Shown piece after piece: positions 17,333 through 26,619 of a DNA stretch of 48,453 nt. The notes below the pieces were generated by a model, which made no database searches, had not been told where the DNA came from, and worked only from the letters and a program-made list of their open reading frames with translations. The stretch is from Paenibacillus sp. 32O-W (GTDB lineage Bacteria; Bacillota; Bacilli; Paenibacillales; NBRC-103111): contig NZ_VEGP01000028.1 in NCBI RefSeq assembly GCF_007679495.1, positions 1-48,453 on the forward strand, given 5' to 3'. Both the position numbers and the translations under genes were made by a program. Numbering within the stretch: position 1 is the first letter of the stretch; each line of letters begins with the position of its first letter.

Positions 17333-18928
17333 ATGCAAAGTTTGAAAAGACTGACTTCAGTAATGCTCGTGGGCGCCATGACAGCCGGGCTGCTCTCGGC
17401 TTGCGGCGGAGACAAGGGAGGGCAGACGTCTTCCGGGAATGACACAAATAAAGAACCGGTGGAGCCGGCCGTCAAGACGGAAGGATTTCCGATTGTTGAG
17501 AATCCGATCAAGCTGACCTTCTTTGCGGGCAAAGCACCATCCGCCCCTGCCAACTGGAACGATCTTCCGGTCTGGAAGGAATATGCGAAGATGACGAACA
17601 TCGAGGTCGATTTCCAATTGACTCCGACGGAAAGTCTCGCGGAGAAGCGGAATCTGGTTCTGTCCGGCGGGGATTATCCGGATGCGTTCCACACGGCCAG
17701 GCTTTCTCCAGTCGATGTTATGAACTATGGATCTCAGGGCATTTTTATTCCTCTTAATGATTTGATAGACAAGTACGCTCCCAACTTCAAGAAGCTTCTG
17801 GAACAGTACCCGGAGATAAAGAAGGGCCTGACGATGCCGGACGGCAATATTTATTCCTTCCCGACGTTCTACGATCCGGAGTTCAAGTCGGTTATCATCG
17901 GCCAGAAGCTGTGGTATAACAAGAGCTTCCTGGAGCAGCTCGGCATGAAGGAGCCGGAAACGACCGATGAATTCTATGAATATTTGAAGGCCGTCAAGAC
18001 GCTGAACCCCAAATATATTCCGTATGCGGCCAGCAATTACGGCTCGCTGCTCGATGAAGTGAAGGGAGCATGGGGGCTCGGCAACCGCGGTAACGCCCAC
18101 CGGATGGACATCGATCCGAAGACGAAGGAGCTACGATATATTCCGGCTTCCCCGGAGTACAAGGAAGTGCTGGAGTACATGAACAAGATGTATAAAGAAG
18201 GACTATTCGTCGATAACCTGCTGACGATTAAAGGCCCGGAAGTCAATGCTCTGATGGACGAAGGCATCGTCGGCGCTTCCGTGACGAACAGCCCGCATGC
18301 GATCAGCGGAGTGAGCATTGAGCATTTTGTCGGGGCTCCGGTATTGAAAGGGCCTCATGGAGACCAGGTGTTCTCAAGGGCGCGTCCGGCGCTTATCGAT
18401 CTTGGAGCTTTCGTCATTACGGATAAGAACAAGCATCCGGAAGCGACCGTGCGCTGGATCGATTACTTCTACAGCGAGGAAGGCAGCAAGCTGTTCTTTA
18501 TGGGGATTAAAGATTTGAGCTACGTCGAGAAGCCGGACGGCACACTCGAATATACGGAAGAGTACAAGAAGGAACCGTCGAAATACGTTTCGTTCGCGGG
18601 CGGGTTCTATCCCGCATTGCTGACCGCCAAGACGTACAAGGGCGGAGAATCGACGCCGGAAAGTATGGAGGCGGCCGCCAAGGCAGAGCCTTATTGGCCG
18701 GAGGAAGTATGGCCCGCGTTCACTTTCACCCAGGAGGAGCTGAACCGGTATACCCCTCTTCACACCGATATCAACAAATACGTGGATGAAATGACCGCGA
18801 AATTTATTACGGGGGACACCCCTTTCTCCGAATGGGATAAATATATCCAGACGATCGAAAAGATGGGCCTGAAAGAATATAAGGAAATATATTCGGCCGC
18901 TTACGAGCGTTTTAAGAATAACGGCTAG
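17333..18928 (+). CDS. Sugar ABC transporter substrate-binding lipoprotein (LplA-like)
   Basis: 531 aa. Lipoprotein signal with lipobox LLSAC (Cys24), short polar tether, then a family-1-type extracellular solute-binding domain: NPIKLTFFAGKAP, EKRNLVLSGGDYPDAF, and a long second lobe with aromatic-rich segments suited to oligosaccharide binding. Length and neighbours match LplA-type proteins of Paenibacillus that bind oligosaccharides. AAGGGAGG ribosome site. A GC-rich hairpin follows its stop. Confidence 0.92.
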   Translation: MQSLKRLTSVMLVGAMTAGLLSACGGDKGGQTSSGNDTNKEPVEPAVKTEGFPIVENPIKLTFFAGKAPSAPANWNDLPVWKEYAKMTNIEVDFQLTPTESLAEKRNLVLSGGDYPDAFHTARLSPVDVMNYGSQGIFIPLNDLIDKYAPNFKKLLEQYPEIKKGLTMPDGNIYSFPTFYDPEFKSVIIGQKLWYNKSFLEQLGMKEPETTDEFYEYLKAVKTLNPKYIPYAASNYGSLLDEVKGAWGLGNRGNAHRMDIDPKTKELRYIPASPEYKEVLEYMNKMYKEGLFVDNLLTIKGPEVNALMDEGIVGASVTNSPHAISGVSIEHFVGAPVLKGPHGDQVFSRARPALIDLGAFVITDKNKHPEATVRWIDYFYSEEGSKLFFMGIKDLSYVEKPDGTLEYTEEYKKEPSKYVSFAGGFYPALLTAKTYKGGESTPESMEAAAKAEPYWPEEVWPAFTFTQEELNRYTPLHTDINKYVDEMTAKFITGDTPFSEWDKYIQTIEKMGLKEYKEIYSAAYERFKNNG

Positions 18929-18942
18929 CGTCAAGAAGTTTT

Positions 18943-18972
18943 CCCCCCCGGGTCATCTTGATCCGGGGAGGA
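18943..18972 (+). other. Intercistronic hairpin after the binding-protein gene
   Basis: A run of seven C followed by GGGTCA pairs with TGATCCGGGGAGG across a 3-nt loop, just after the binding-protein stop and before the next gene. Hairpins at this position commonly stabilise the binding-protein message or partly terminate transcription; no T-run follows, so complete termination is unlikely. Confidence 0.4.
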
Positions 18973-19008
18973 GTTTATCCAAATACAACTATTTCGGGAG
19001 GGAAAGTT

Positions 19009-21384
19009 ATGTTTTGGAAGCGCAAATCGATTTCTGTGTTGCTGGCTATTACGCTGTTGCTGTCCTGTCTTCCGGCCGCTCATGCAAAGACGGAGCCCTT
19101 ATTTGATGTATGGGCGCCGTCGAATACGCAAAAAGTGATGCGGGATGAACCGTTTCCGGCCGATGCTAACCGGGTAATGAAGCTGGAGGCCGCCCGCAAT
19201 GAATTCGAAAGCGGCCAAGTGATCGTGAAGGCGGAAAACAACCCTCTGCGCAAGCTGCAGGTATCTATTAGCGACCTGAAGCAGCAGGGCGGCCCGGCGA
19301 AAATAGGCAAGGAGCATATTCAACTGTTCAGGCAGCATTATATCGAGGTAACAACGTCTACGACTCCAGCCTATCCGAAAGGATGGTATCCGGATGCGCT
19401 CATCCCTCTCGAAGGCAAGCTGGAGGTGGCCGCAGGGGAGAATCAGGGCATTTGGGTCAAAGTATATGTTCCGAAAGGAATACCGGCGGGCAGCTATACC
19501 GGAGAGATTCAATTGCATGAGACGGGAAATCCGGTGCGGATTCCGGTGGAACTGACCGTATGGGATTTCGAATTGACGGATGAAAGCCATTCCAAGACAG
19601 GGTTTGGCGTCTGGGGCGGTCCCGTTCAGGAAGCTCACGGGAATGTTCAAGGAGAAGAGGCATGGAAGTATATTGAGAAATATTACTGGGCTTCCGTCGA
19701 ACAACGTCTGACCCCGGGCTATCTGCCGATTCCGGATAAGGATATCGATGAGTACATAGAGCGTGCGGCCAGATTTATTAATGATCCCCGGATATCGGCT
19801 TATCGCCTGCCTTATTATAGAGATGCACAAGGGGAACCGAATAAGGAGAAGATCAAGGAACTCGTTGACAAGCTTAGGGAAAAAGGCATGCTGGACAAAG
19901 GGTATTTCTATGTCAGCGAAATTGATGAGCCGGTCCCGCATCCGAATGCTCCGAATCATTACGACCGGGTGAAGGTCATTAATGATGCCTTGAAGGAAGC
20001 AGCTCCGGATGTTCCGCATCTGGTGACGATCCAGCCTCTGGATGAACTGCTGGGCGATGTCGACATTTGGACCCCGGAAATCGATAAATATGATTATGAT
20101 TTCGCGCGGGAGAGACAGGCGGCAGGAGAGCATGTTTGGTGGTACACGAGCGTCTTCCCCAAGCATCCGTTCCCGTCCTATCATCTGGATGACGACCTGG
20201 TCGGAACCCGTCTGTTAACGTGGATGCAGCATGATTACGGTGTGGAAGGCACGCTGTACTGGGCCACTACCCAGTTTCAGAAGTATAATGCCGCCGAGAA
20301 GAAATATGTGAGCCGGGATGTATGGAAGGATCCGCTTGCTTTTCCGGGAGCGAATGGCGACGGCTATTTGTTCTATCCCGGCACGGAGATCGGTATCGAC
20401 GGTCCGATCGGGACGATCCGTCTGGAAGTGCTAAGGGAGAGCATGGAGGATTACGAATACTTGTGGCATTATGAGCAGCGGCTGCGCGAAACCGCGGCCA
20501 GACTGGGAGTAGAGGACTCTTTCCCGTATCGCGATGCGATCCGGCCGTTCTATGACCGGTTGTATGAGGACATCAAAACTTTTGAAGAAAATCCCGATCT
20601 CGTCATGCAGGTTCGCCGGGAAATCGCCCGGGAAATCGTGGCTAGGGAAGCGGTAACGGCATTGGTCGCGGTCGAAGCGCCGACGGTAGGCAGCAGAACC
20701 GTAACGGTTTATGCTGAGAAGGGCGCTCAGGTTACTTTGAACGGGATGCCTCTTGAGGTGTCCAAGTCAGAAGGGATGCATGACCAATTTGCCCGTACGC
20801 TTACACTTGGGCCGGGACTTCATAAGGTGGATATCATAGTCACCAAGAACGGGATGACCCGGGAGATTCATCGGGAGCTGGCGGTATACGAATTCGATAC
20901 TCCTTATACGATACCGCTCAACGATGTGGAGACGGAGGAGGCGATCAAACGCTTTACTTCATCCACCGTAAATCTGAGCTTGTCTGACGAATATGTCACG
21001 GAAGGGAATCATTCGATGAAGGCGGTATTCCCGGCCGATGTGAATTTTCCGAATTTCCGCCTGTTCGAGGCGGGCAAAGGCTTCCGCAGCGCCGACTGGT
21101 CCGGGTTCGATGTGCTGGAGTTTGATGTTTATAATCCGGGCGGTACCACCCAATTTTATGTCAAATTCCATCAATTGAACGGCAAGACGGATGATTCCTT
21201 TATCCAAACGGTAAGAAGCCAACATGGAAAAACGATACGCATCCCGTTGAATAAAGTCGATCTGGATATCACTCAAATGAAGGGGATTGAAATCTGGGTG
21301 TGGCGGCATAGCCTTCAGCAAACCTTGTATTTCGACAACTTCAGGTTCTTATCTACTGAGCCCGGGGAAACGATGGCTCCTTAA
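19009..21384 (+). CDS. Secreted DUF4091-containing glycoside-hydrolase-like protein
   Basis: 791 aa from the ATG at 19009, chosen because GGGAGGG lies upstream and it begins a clear signal peptide with cleavage after AHA. N-terminal beta-sandwich region (about 20-190), a TIM-barrel-like middle (about 190-520) that ends in the DUF4091 hallmark GPIGTIRLEVLRESMEDYEY, then Ig-like strands and a C-terminal carbohydrate-binding-like domain (about 650-790, with FDVLEFDVYNPGG and LYFDNFRFL). Probably acts on an extracellular polysaccharide and feeds the transporter encoded upstream; specificity unknown. Confidence 0.85.
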   Translation: MFWKRKSISVLLAITLLLSCLPAAHAKTEPLFDVWAPSNTQKVMRDEPFPADANRVMKLEAARNEFESGQVIVKAENNPLRKLQVSISDLKQQGGPAKIGKEHIQLFRQHYIEVTTSTTPAYPKGWYPDALIPLEGKLEVAAGENQGIWVKVYVPKGIPAGSYTGEIQLHETGNPVRIPVELTVWDFELTDESHSKTGFGVWGGPVQEAHGNVQGEEAWKYIEKYYWASVEQRLTPGYLPIPDKDIDEYIERAARFINDPRISAYRLPYYRDAQGEPNKEKIKELVDKLREKGMLDKGYFYVSEIDEPVPHPNAPNHYDRVKVINDALKEAAPDVPHLVTIQPLDELLGDVDIWTPEIDKYDYDFARERQAAGEHVWWYTSVFPKHPFPSYHLDDDLVGTRLLTWMQHDYGVEGTLYWATTQFQKYNAAEKKYVSRDVWKDPLAFPGANGDGYLFYPGTEIGIDGPIGTIRLEVLRESMEDYEYLWHYEQRLRETAARLGVEDSFPYRDAIRPFYDRLYEDIKTFEENPDLVMQVRREIAREIVAREAVTALVAVEAPTVGSRTVTVYAEKGAQVTLNGMPLEVSKSEGMHDQFARTLTLGPGLHKVDIIVTKNGMTREIHRELAVYEFDTPYTIPLNDVETEEAIKRFTSSTVNLSLSDEYVTEGNHSMKAVFPADVNFPNFRLFEAGKGFRSADWSGFDVLEFDVYNPGGTTQFYVKFHQLNGKTDDSFIQTVRSQHGKTIRIPLNKVDLDITQMKGIEIWVWRHSLQQTLYFDNFRFLSTEPGETMAP

Positions 21385-21477
21385 GAGGATACGGAATAAC
21401 ACCGACCACTATCGAATACTATGGTTAGCAAACGATTGACAAGTACCCAATCCTAAACGAAAAGAGTGTGGCAGTTT

Positions 21478-22318
21478 ATGAAGCTTACTTTCTTGGGAAC
21501 CGGAGCGGCCGAAGGCATTCCCTCGCCATTCTGCGATTGTGTCACATGTGAGCATGCGAGAGCTAACGGCGGGCGAAACATTCGCAGAAGGCAAAGCGTG
21601 ATCGTCAATGATCATATGTTGATTGATCTCGGTCCGGATCTGTTTGCTTCCTGCGCCCATCTGGGACTTTCGTTATGTTCTATCGAAACGGTACTGATTA
21701 CACACAGTCATTCGGATCATTTCGATCCGAACAATCTCAGGATGCGCGCCAAGGCGTTCCGGTTAGCTACCGAGCTTCCCGAGATCACGATGATCGCCGG
21801 TCCTTCGGTCTGGATGAAATGGGATGAAAGCGGAGGGAGCGACCAGCATTCGCAAATTCGCAGAGTTCCGATACTGCCGGGACGCCTGATACAGGCCTCC
21901 GGATATACGATCTGCTCCATCGAGGCCTCTCATCAATCGCGCATTGGCGATGCGATGAATTACATCATTAACGATGGCAAGGTGACGCTGTTATATGCTT
22001 CGGACAGCGGCCTATATACAGAGACGGTCTGGAAAGAGCTGGAGGGCTTCCGGTTCGATGGTGTAGTGCTGGAAGGGACGATTTGGGGCCACCCTTCGGG
22101 CAAAGAGCATCTGAATGAGAAGGATTTCGGAATGATGCTGGAGCGCATGCGCCAGATCGGAGCGGTGACGGATACGACGACGGTTATCGCGACTCACTTC
22201 TCCCATCAAGGGGGGGGCCGGACCCCATGAGGAAATCGAAGCCAAGGCACAGCGCTTGGGCGCCTTATGCGCCTACGATGGATTAACGGTTCATATCGAG
22301 TCCGCCGAAGAGGTTTAA
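21478..22318 (+). pseudogene. MBL-fold metallo-hydrolase gene, frameshifted at a run of eight G
   Basis: The frame from the ATG at 21478 (MKLTFLGTGAAEG) carries the MBL zinc motif HSHSDH, the bridging Asp in YASDSG and a late THFSH motif. It then meets eight G at 22210-22217 and stops at 22230 after three residues out of register. Removing one G restores a frame that continues PHEEIEAKAQRLGALCAYDG and ends at 22318, which reads as the natural C-terminus. Either a true frameshift, slippage-based switching, or a sequencing error. It is the last gene of the sugar operon. A GTG at 21466 is an alternative start. Confidence 0.75.
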
Positions 22319-22358
22319 AATAAATGTAAAGTAGAACGTAGTTTAGTTTCTCTCTAAG

Positions 22359-22385
22359 ATGGCTGCCGCCTTGGCAGCCATTTTT
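22359..22385 (+). terminator. Intrinsic terminator of the sugar operon
   Basis: ATGGCTGCC and GGCAGCCAT form a 9-bp GC-rich stem with a 5-nt loop followed by five T, 40 bp after the restored MBL stop. Confidence 0.85.
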
Positions 22386-22820
22386 GTTGACTCCGCAAGC
22401 AACACACAGATGCTTTTCCAACAACCCGATAAATGCATCTGTTTCGCGCCGTAAGCCTCTTCAACTGCAGCGACATAACGGCCGGCTTATTTACCCGCTA
22501 TTTTCCAATGAATGAACATAATTAATGGAATATGGGCAAACTAAAAAAAATCGATATCAAAAAATGTCAGCCGGCATACTATAAGTTTACTACTCTAATA
22601 TATGGCGATAGAATTCAATCCGGACCATTATGGTTGGAATGCGAATGCTCATGTTAATTACATAAATAAATAATTGCCGGCTGCCCAAGTCGACTGTCGC
22701 GGACCCGCGAATAAAAAGTAAGTCAAATTCCAACTTGACAGGTATGAATAGTTGTTATATAACTGGATACATCTGAATATACTTTTATCGCCTCGAATTT
22801 AAAAGTGGGAGTTGGTCAAC
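22386..22820. other. Intergenic region before the cystine symporter
   Basis: Contains a short segment near 22427 (ATAAATGCATCTGTTTCGCGCC) matching the gap element at 8940, then AT-rich DNA with no recognisable gene or known riboswitch, and the symporter promoter at 22735. Confidence 0.5.
22735..22763 (+). promoter_or_regulatory. Sigma-A promoter of the cystine symporter gene
   Basis: TTGACA at 22735-22740, a 17-bp spacer, then TATAAC at 22758-22763; five of six -10 bases match. The 5' leader is about 50 nt. Confidence 0.7.
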
Positions 22821-24203
22821 GTGTTATGGACAATCGTTAATATTGTAATCATGCTTCTGCTTATCATCGGACTTTTTGTTATGCAAAGAAAGCATGTTTC
22901 TTTTTCCAAACGGGTATTCACCGGTTTGGGGATCGGGATTGTGTTTGGACTTGTGCTGCAATTTATTTACGGAGCCCAGTCTGAGGTGTTAAAGACCTCC
23001 CTGGCATGGTTTGATATCGTAGGGAGAGGGTACGTTAAATTTCTGCAGATGGTCGTCATGCCCCTCGTCTTTATTTCCATTCTGACGGCGTTTACGAAGA
23101 TGAAGGTGACCAAAAATTTTGGGAAAATCGGACTCTTGATTATTGGAATTCTGGTCGGAACAACGGCTGTAGCCGCAGCCGTCGGGATTACTACCGCAAC
23201 CGTATTCAACCTGGAGGGAATTCAAATTGAGGGCGGGGAAGCGGAAACTTCTCGCGGGGAGCAATTGGAGAATCGGCTGGGAGACCTTCAGAAAATGACC
23301 TTCCCGCAAAAGCTGCTTGAGCTGCTGCCGGAAAATCCGTTCCGAGATTTCACGGGGGCCCGGGCCACTTCAACGATCGCCGTAGTAGTGTTTGCGGCAT
23401 TCATTGGCTTCGCGTTCCTGGGAGTCAGGCGAAAACAGCCGGAGCAGGCGGAGTTCTTTCAGAAAATCGTAGAAGCGCTCTATGCCATTATTATGCGAGT
23501 GGTTACCATTGTGCTGAGGCTCACTCCATATGGTGTTCTGGCGCTAATGACGAGAGTAACGGCGACTACGGATTATGAGGGAATCTGGAAGCTGGGCGAA
23601 TTTGTCATCGCGTCGTATGTCGCTCTGATTGTCATGTTCCTTATTCATTTGCTGCTGCTGGCCGGTGCCAGGCTGAATCCGATTACTTATATAAGGAAGG
23701 CTATCCCCGTGTTAACCTTTGCCTTCACTTCCCGTACCAGTGCGGGTGCACTTCCCTTGAATGTGAAGACCCAAACCCATTCCTACGGAGTGTCTGAAGG
23801 TGTAGCCAACTTCGCCGGATCACTCGGATTATCGATCGGGCAGAATGGCTGTGCCGGGATTTATCCCGCCATGCTGGCTGTTATGATTGCGCCGACGGTC
23901 GGAGTCAACCCGTTAACGCCTTCCTTCATTATTACCTTAATTGCTGTAGTGGCTATCAGCTCTTTCGGTGTAGCGGGTGTAGGAGGAGGAGCGACCTTTG
24001 CCGCATTGCTCGTATTGTCTGCGATGGACCTCCCGGTTGCTCTGGCGGGACTGCTGATTTCTGTCGAGCCTCTTATTGACATGGGGCGTACGGCGTTAAA
24101 TGTCAGCGGCAGTATGGTTGCCGGAATTCTTACCGGCAAGGCGACGAAGGAACTGGATTTAAGTATCTACAATGATAATAGTAAGCAGCAGTTGGAGGCT
24201 TGA
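22821..24203 (+). CDS. tcyP: L-cystine/dicarboxylate:cation symporter (TcyP-like)
   Basis: 460 aa from the GTG at 22821, where GGGAG lies 9 bp upstream; a TTG at 22812 is too close to that site. Dicarboxylate/amino acid:cation symporter family with about eight membrane helices and re-entrant loops, including FTSRTSAGALPLNVKT (the serine-rich hairpin region) and a terminal PLIDMGRTALNVSGS binding segment. Length and these segments match TcyP of B. subtilis (cystine uptake); glutamate or other acid transport cannot be excluded. Monocistronic, with its own promoter. Confidence 0.87.
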   Translation: MLWTIVNIVIMLLLIIGLFVMQRKHVSFSKRVFTGLGIGIVFGLVLQFIYGAQSEVLKTSLAWFDIVGRGYVKFLQMVVMPLVFISILTAFTKMKVTKNFGKIGLLIIGILVGTTAVAAAVGITTATVFNLEGIQIEGGEAETSRGEQLENRLGDLQKMTFPQKLLELLPENPFRDFTGARATSTIAVVVFAAFIGFAFLGVRRKQPEQAEFFQKIVEALYAIIMRVVTIVLRLTPYGVLALMTRVTATTDYEGIWKLGEFVIASYVALIVMFLIHLLLLAGARLNPITYIRKAIPVLTFAFTSRTSAGALPLNVKTQTHSYGVSEGVANFAGSLGLSIGQNGCAGIYPAMLAVMIAPTVGVNPLTPSFIITLIAVVAISSFGVAGVGGGATFAALLVLSAMDLPVALAGLLISVEPLIDMGRTALNVSGSMVAGILTGKATKELDLSIYNDNSKQQLEA

Positions 24204-24271
24204 TTTGCAGTTTAAACGTGGCGATGAGCTGCAGGCAGGAAAGATGGTTAATTATTGAAATCATTATAGCA

Positions 24272-24300
24272 GGGCCCGCATAAATCATACATGCCGGGCC
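24272..24300 (+). terminator. Probable terminator at the array edge
   Basis: GGCCCG and CGGGCC pair around a 16-nt loop, followed by a T-rich tract. It sits 70 bp after the symporter stop and merges into the first degenerate unit of the tandem array. Confidence 0.45.
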
Positions 24301-24850
24301 TTGTATCATTTTATTGTCCTTATGTCTATTATCCCCTATGCTCAGAATGTATGCCGTGCCTTGCATCTTCTTATGTCTGTTATCCCCTTTGCTCGGAACG
24401 GGTGCCGCGCTTGCATCTTCTTCTGTCTATTATCCCTCTTGCTCAGAATGTATGCCGTGCCTTGCATCCTCTTATGTGCGTTATCCCCTATGCTCAGAAC
24501 GGGTATCGCGCTTGCATCTTCTTCTGTCTATTATCCCCTATGCTCAGAACGGGTGCCGCGCTTGCATCTTCTTCTGTCTATTATCCCCTATGCTCAGAAC
24601 GGGTGCCGCGCTTGCATCCTCTTATGTGCGTTATCCCCTATGCTCAGAACGGGTGCCGCGCTTGCACCTTCTTATGTCTATTATCCCCTTTGCTCAGAAT
24701 GTATGCCGTGCCTTGCATCTTCTTATGTCTATTATCCCCTATGCTCAGAACGGGTACCGCGCTTGCATCTTCTTAAGTCTGTTATCCCCTATGCTCAGAA
24801 TACGTGCCGCACCTTGTTCCTTTTATCTGCTATCCCATCAACTCAGAAAT
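24289..24850. repeat. 50/51-bp tandem array (about 11 units)
   Basis: The motif GCTCAGAA (once GCTCGGAA) recurs at 24340, 24391, 24441, 24492, 24542, 24592, 24642, 24692, 24743 and 24793, with a degenerate copy at 24842, so the period is 50 or 51. Two unit types differ after this motif: 51-bp units continue TGTATGCCGTGCC, 50-bp units CGGGTGCCGCGC. Units are contiguous with no spacers, ruling out CRISPR. All three forward frames stay open as a consequence. Confidence 0.9.
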
Positions 24851-24936
24851 TGCCCTATGGTTTGGTTCGCGATTATCGATTTGACTCATAATCATTATGA
24901 TGGAATTTAACCCGATGGCACGGGGGTTAATTGAAC

Positions 24937-24960
24937 TTTTCTGAGGTTAGGGGATAACAG
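24937..24960 (-). repeat. Inverted partial copy of the array unit
   Basis: Read on the minus strand this matches the CTGTTATCCCCTA...CTCAGAA part of the array unit (about 20 of 24 bases). A separate stem-loop (TTAACCC and GGGTTAA) lies just before it at about 24907-24930. The rest of 24961-25209 shows nothing recognisable. Confidence 0.6.
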
Positions 24961-25209
24961 TCCAAAGCCTCGATTAATAAAGAATTACCGGGAATAATCA
25001 GTGTTTCGCTTTGGGCGAATTTCACGAACATTTTCAGAAAAAAAAGACGGGGAAATTAATCAGCCGCACGGAGCGATTTTATTCCAAGAAGCGTTGGCTA
25101 GCAGTATACCTCCACACTCGTAAACAAATGAGCAAGGAGAAGAGAGAGCCCCCCCATCGTCTGCCTTCGTAACCGAACAACAAGGATGCCGAAGCTTATT
25201 GGACGTGCT

Positions 25210-25644
25210 CTACGGATTCATTCTGCATCGGGGGCTTGGTCGCCATATTATAGAGATTATGCTATACCCTAACCCGAAAGTTAGGCCGGAAGCGGCAAAG
25301 AAAGAATAAAACAACTGTGCCTCGGCAGACAATAAGCTGCCCCCTCCGTTGAACAAAAAAATAAATGCGGTAGGAACAATGAAAGATAGTGAACAGAACA
25401 AAGGGTAGAAAAGAAGACCGAGAGCCGGGTGCTTGAGTTTGCTTTTGACCAGAATGCAGATCAGGGCAAAAAGAGGGCCCAAAATAAGCAAATAGGCCAG
25501 TCCCGACCAAAACATAACCGCATACCTATCCCCCCCAAGGGTTTCCCCCCACACATTCCAAAGAGTGCTTGTATAGGCAGCAAACCCGGTAAAATAGGAG
25601 AGGATGAAAATAGTCAAAATGATGGCCCATCTAAAAATCTGCAT
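25210..25644 (-). CDS. Small integral membrane protein, unknown function
   Basis: 144 aa from the ATG at 25644, chosen because AAGGAGGGAAG lies directly upstream; longer versions lack a ribosome site and would add a non-hydrophobic leader. Four predicted membrane helices: residues about 5-22, 41-62, 72-93 and 112-134. A Gly/Asn loop (FNGGGSLLSAEAQ) joins helices 3 and 4. No family signature recognised. Same strand as the YebC-type gene, 182 bp downstream of its stop. Confidence 0.7.
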   Translation of the reverse strand: MQIFRWAIILTIFILSYFTGFAAYTSTLWNVWGETLGGDRYAVMFWSGLAYLLILGPLFALICILVKSKLKHPALGLLFYPLFCSLSFIVPTAFIFLFNGGGSLLSAEAQLFYSFFAASGLTFGLGYSIISIIWRPSPRCRMNP

Positions 25645-25826
25645 AATGCTTCCCTCCTTCATTAAAAGGAACGCAGGCCTGGCACAAAAGCTGCAGACTA
25701 TTAACCGAACCCATATAAAAGAATAAAACGCGCCACGCGCTTCTTCGGTCCCTTGGAGTATAACAGAAAAGGACAGCGCGGCCGTCATTGTCGGTCACAC
25801 TGCCTTTCCGCCATACCATATTCTGC

Positions 25827-26576
25827 CTAAAGCTTGGCCATTACTTCCTCGTCCATGTCAAAATTGGAGTGCACGTCCTGGACATCATCGTTGTCCTCCA
25901 GCGCCTCCATCAATTTCATCATCTTGATCGCATCTTCTTCCTCCAAATTGACGGTGGTGGCTGGAATCAGGCTTAGCTCCGCTTGCTGGAACTGGTAGCC
26001 GTTGCCTTCCAGAGTCTGTTTGACGCTGTCAAAGTCTTCGGGTGCCGTCGTAATCTCGGCGATTCCGTCCTCCACGCGGACGTCTTCGGCCCCTGCTTCC
26101 AGCGCCTCCATCAGGAGGGTATCTTCGTCTGGTCCGCCATCCTCGATTGGAAGGGTGAGAACTCCTTTGCGGCTGAATAAATAAGAGACGCAGCCGCTCT
26201 CTCCCAGGTTGCCGCCATATTTGGAGAAGATATGACGGACATCCGCCGCCGTCCGATTTCGGTTATCGGTCAGGCATTCGACCATGACAGCCACGCCCGC
26301 CGGTCCATAGCCTTCATAAATAATTTCTTCATAAGTTACGCCTTCCATATTTCCGGAAGCCTTCTTGATCGTATTTTCTATGTTGCTGTTAGGCATATTA
26401 TTTTGTCTTGCTTTCTGCAGAGCGGTCTTGAGGCGAAGGTTCGTATTCGGATCGTCCCCGCCGCTGCGGATCGCCGCATATATTTCTTTGGAGATTTTAG
26501 TGAAAACTTTCCCGCGGAGGGCATCTTGTCTTCCTTTGCGATGCTGTATGTTTTTCCATTTGGAATGTCCGGCCAT
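25827..26576 (-). CDS. yebC: YebC/PmpR-family protein
   Basis: 249 aa, full length for the family, cytoplasmic. Starts with the invariant MAGHSKWKNIQHRKG and carries KISKEIYAAIRSGG, NNMPNSNIENTIKKA and YEGYGPAGVAVMVECLTDN; three-domain fold with an acidic C-terminus. Members are described as transcriptional regulators (PmpR) and, more recently, as translation factors that relieve ribosome stalling (YebC/TACO1). The ribosome site AAAGGAGCC precedes the ATG. A 17-bp palindrome lies 27 bp upstream of the start. Confidence 0.95.
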   Translation of the reverse strand: MAGHSKWKNIQHRKGRQDALRGKVFTKISKEIYAAIRSGGDDPNTNLRLKTALQKARQNNMPNSNIENTIKKASGNMEGVTYEEIIYEGYGPAGVAVMVECLTDNRNRTAADVRHIFSKYGGNLGESGCVSYLFSRKGVLTLPIEDGGPDEDTLLMEALEAGAEDVRVEDGIAEITTAPEDFDSVKQTLEGNGYQFQQAELSLIPATTVNLEEEDAIKMMKLMEALEDNDDVQDVHSNFDMDEEVMAKL

Positions 26577-26602
26577 CGTTGGGTGGCTCCTTTCCTTATT
26601 TC

Positions 26603-26619
26603 AGTAGAACAGTTCTACT
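26603..26619. promoter_or_regulatory. Palindrome upstream of the YebC-type gene
   Basis: AGTAGAACaGTTCTACT is a perfect 8-bp dyad around one central base, 27 bp before the ATG on the minus strand. It lacks the four-base spacer of a LexA box. Possible operator; binding factor unknown. Confidence 0.35.

Noticed and set aside
19099-20184. Minus-strand ORF of 361 codons
   Set aside because: Antisense shadow of the DUF4091 protein gene.
22386-22820. SAM or T-box riboswitch before the cystine symporter
   Set aside because: The promoter at 22735 leaves a leader of only about 50 nt, and no conserved riboswitch core is visible.
24289-24850. CRISPR array
   Set aside because: Units are contiguous with no unique spacers, and no cas gene is present.
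24289-24910. Three overlapping forward ORFs of 160-200 codons
   Set aside because: They are a by-product of the 50/51-bp array; the same peptide fragments appear in all three frames, no ribosome site fits, and the period is not a multiple of 3.
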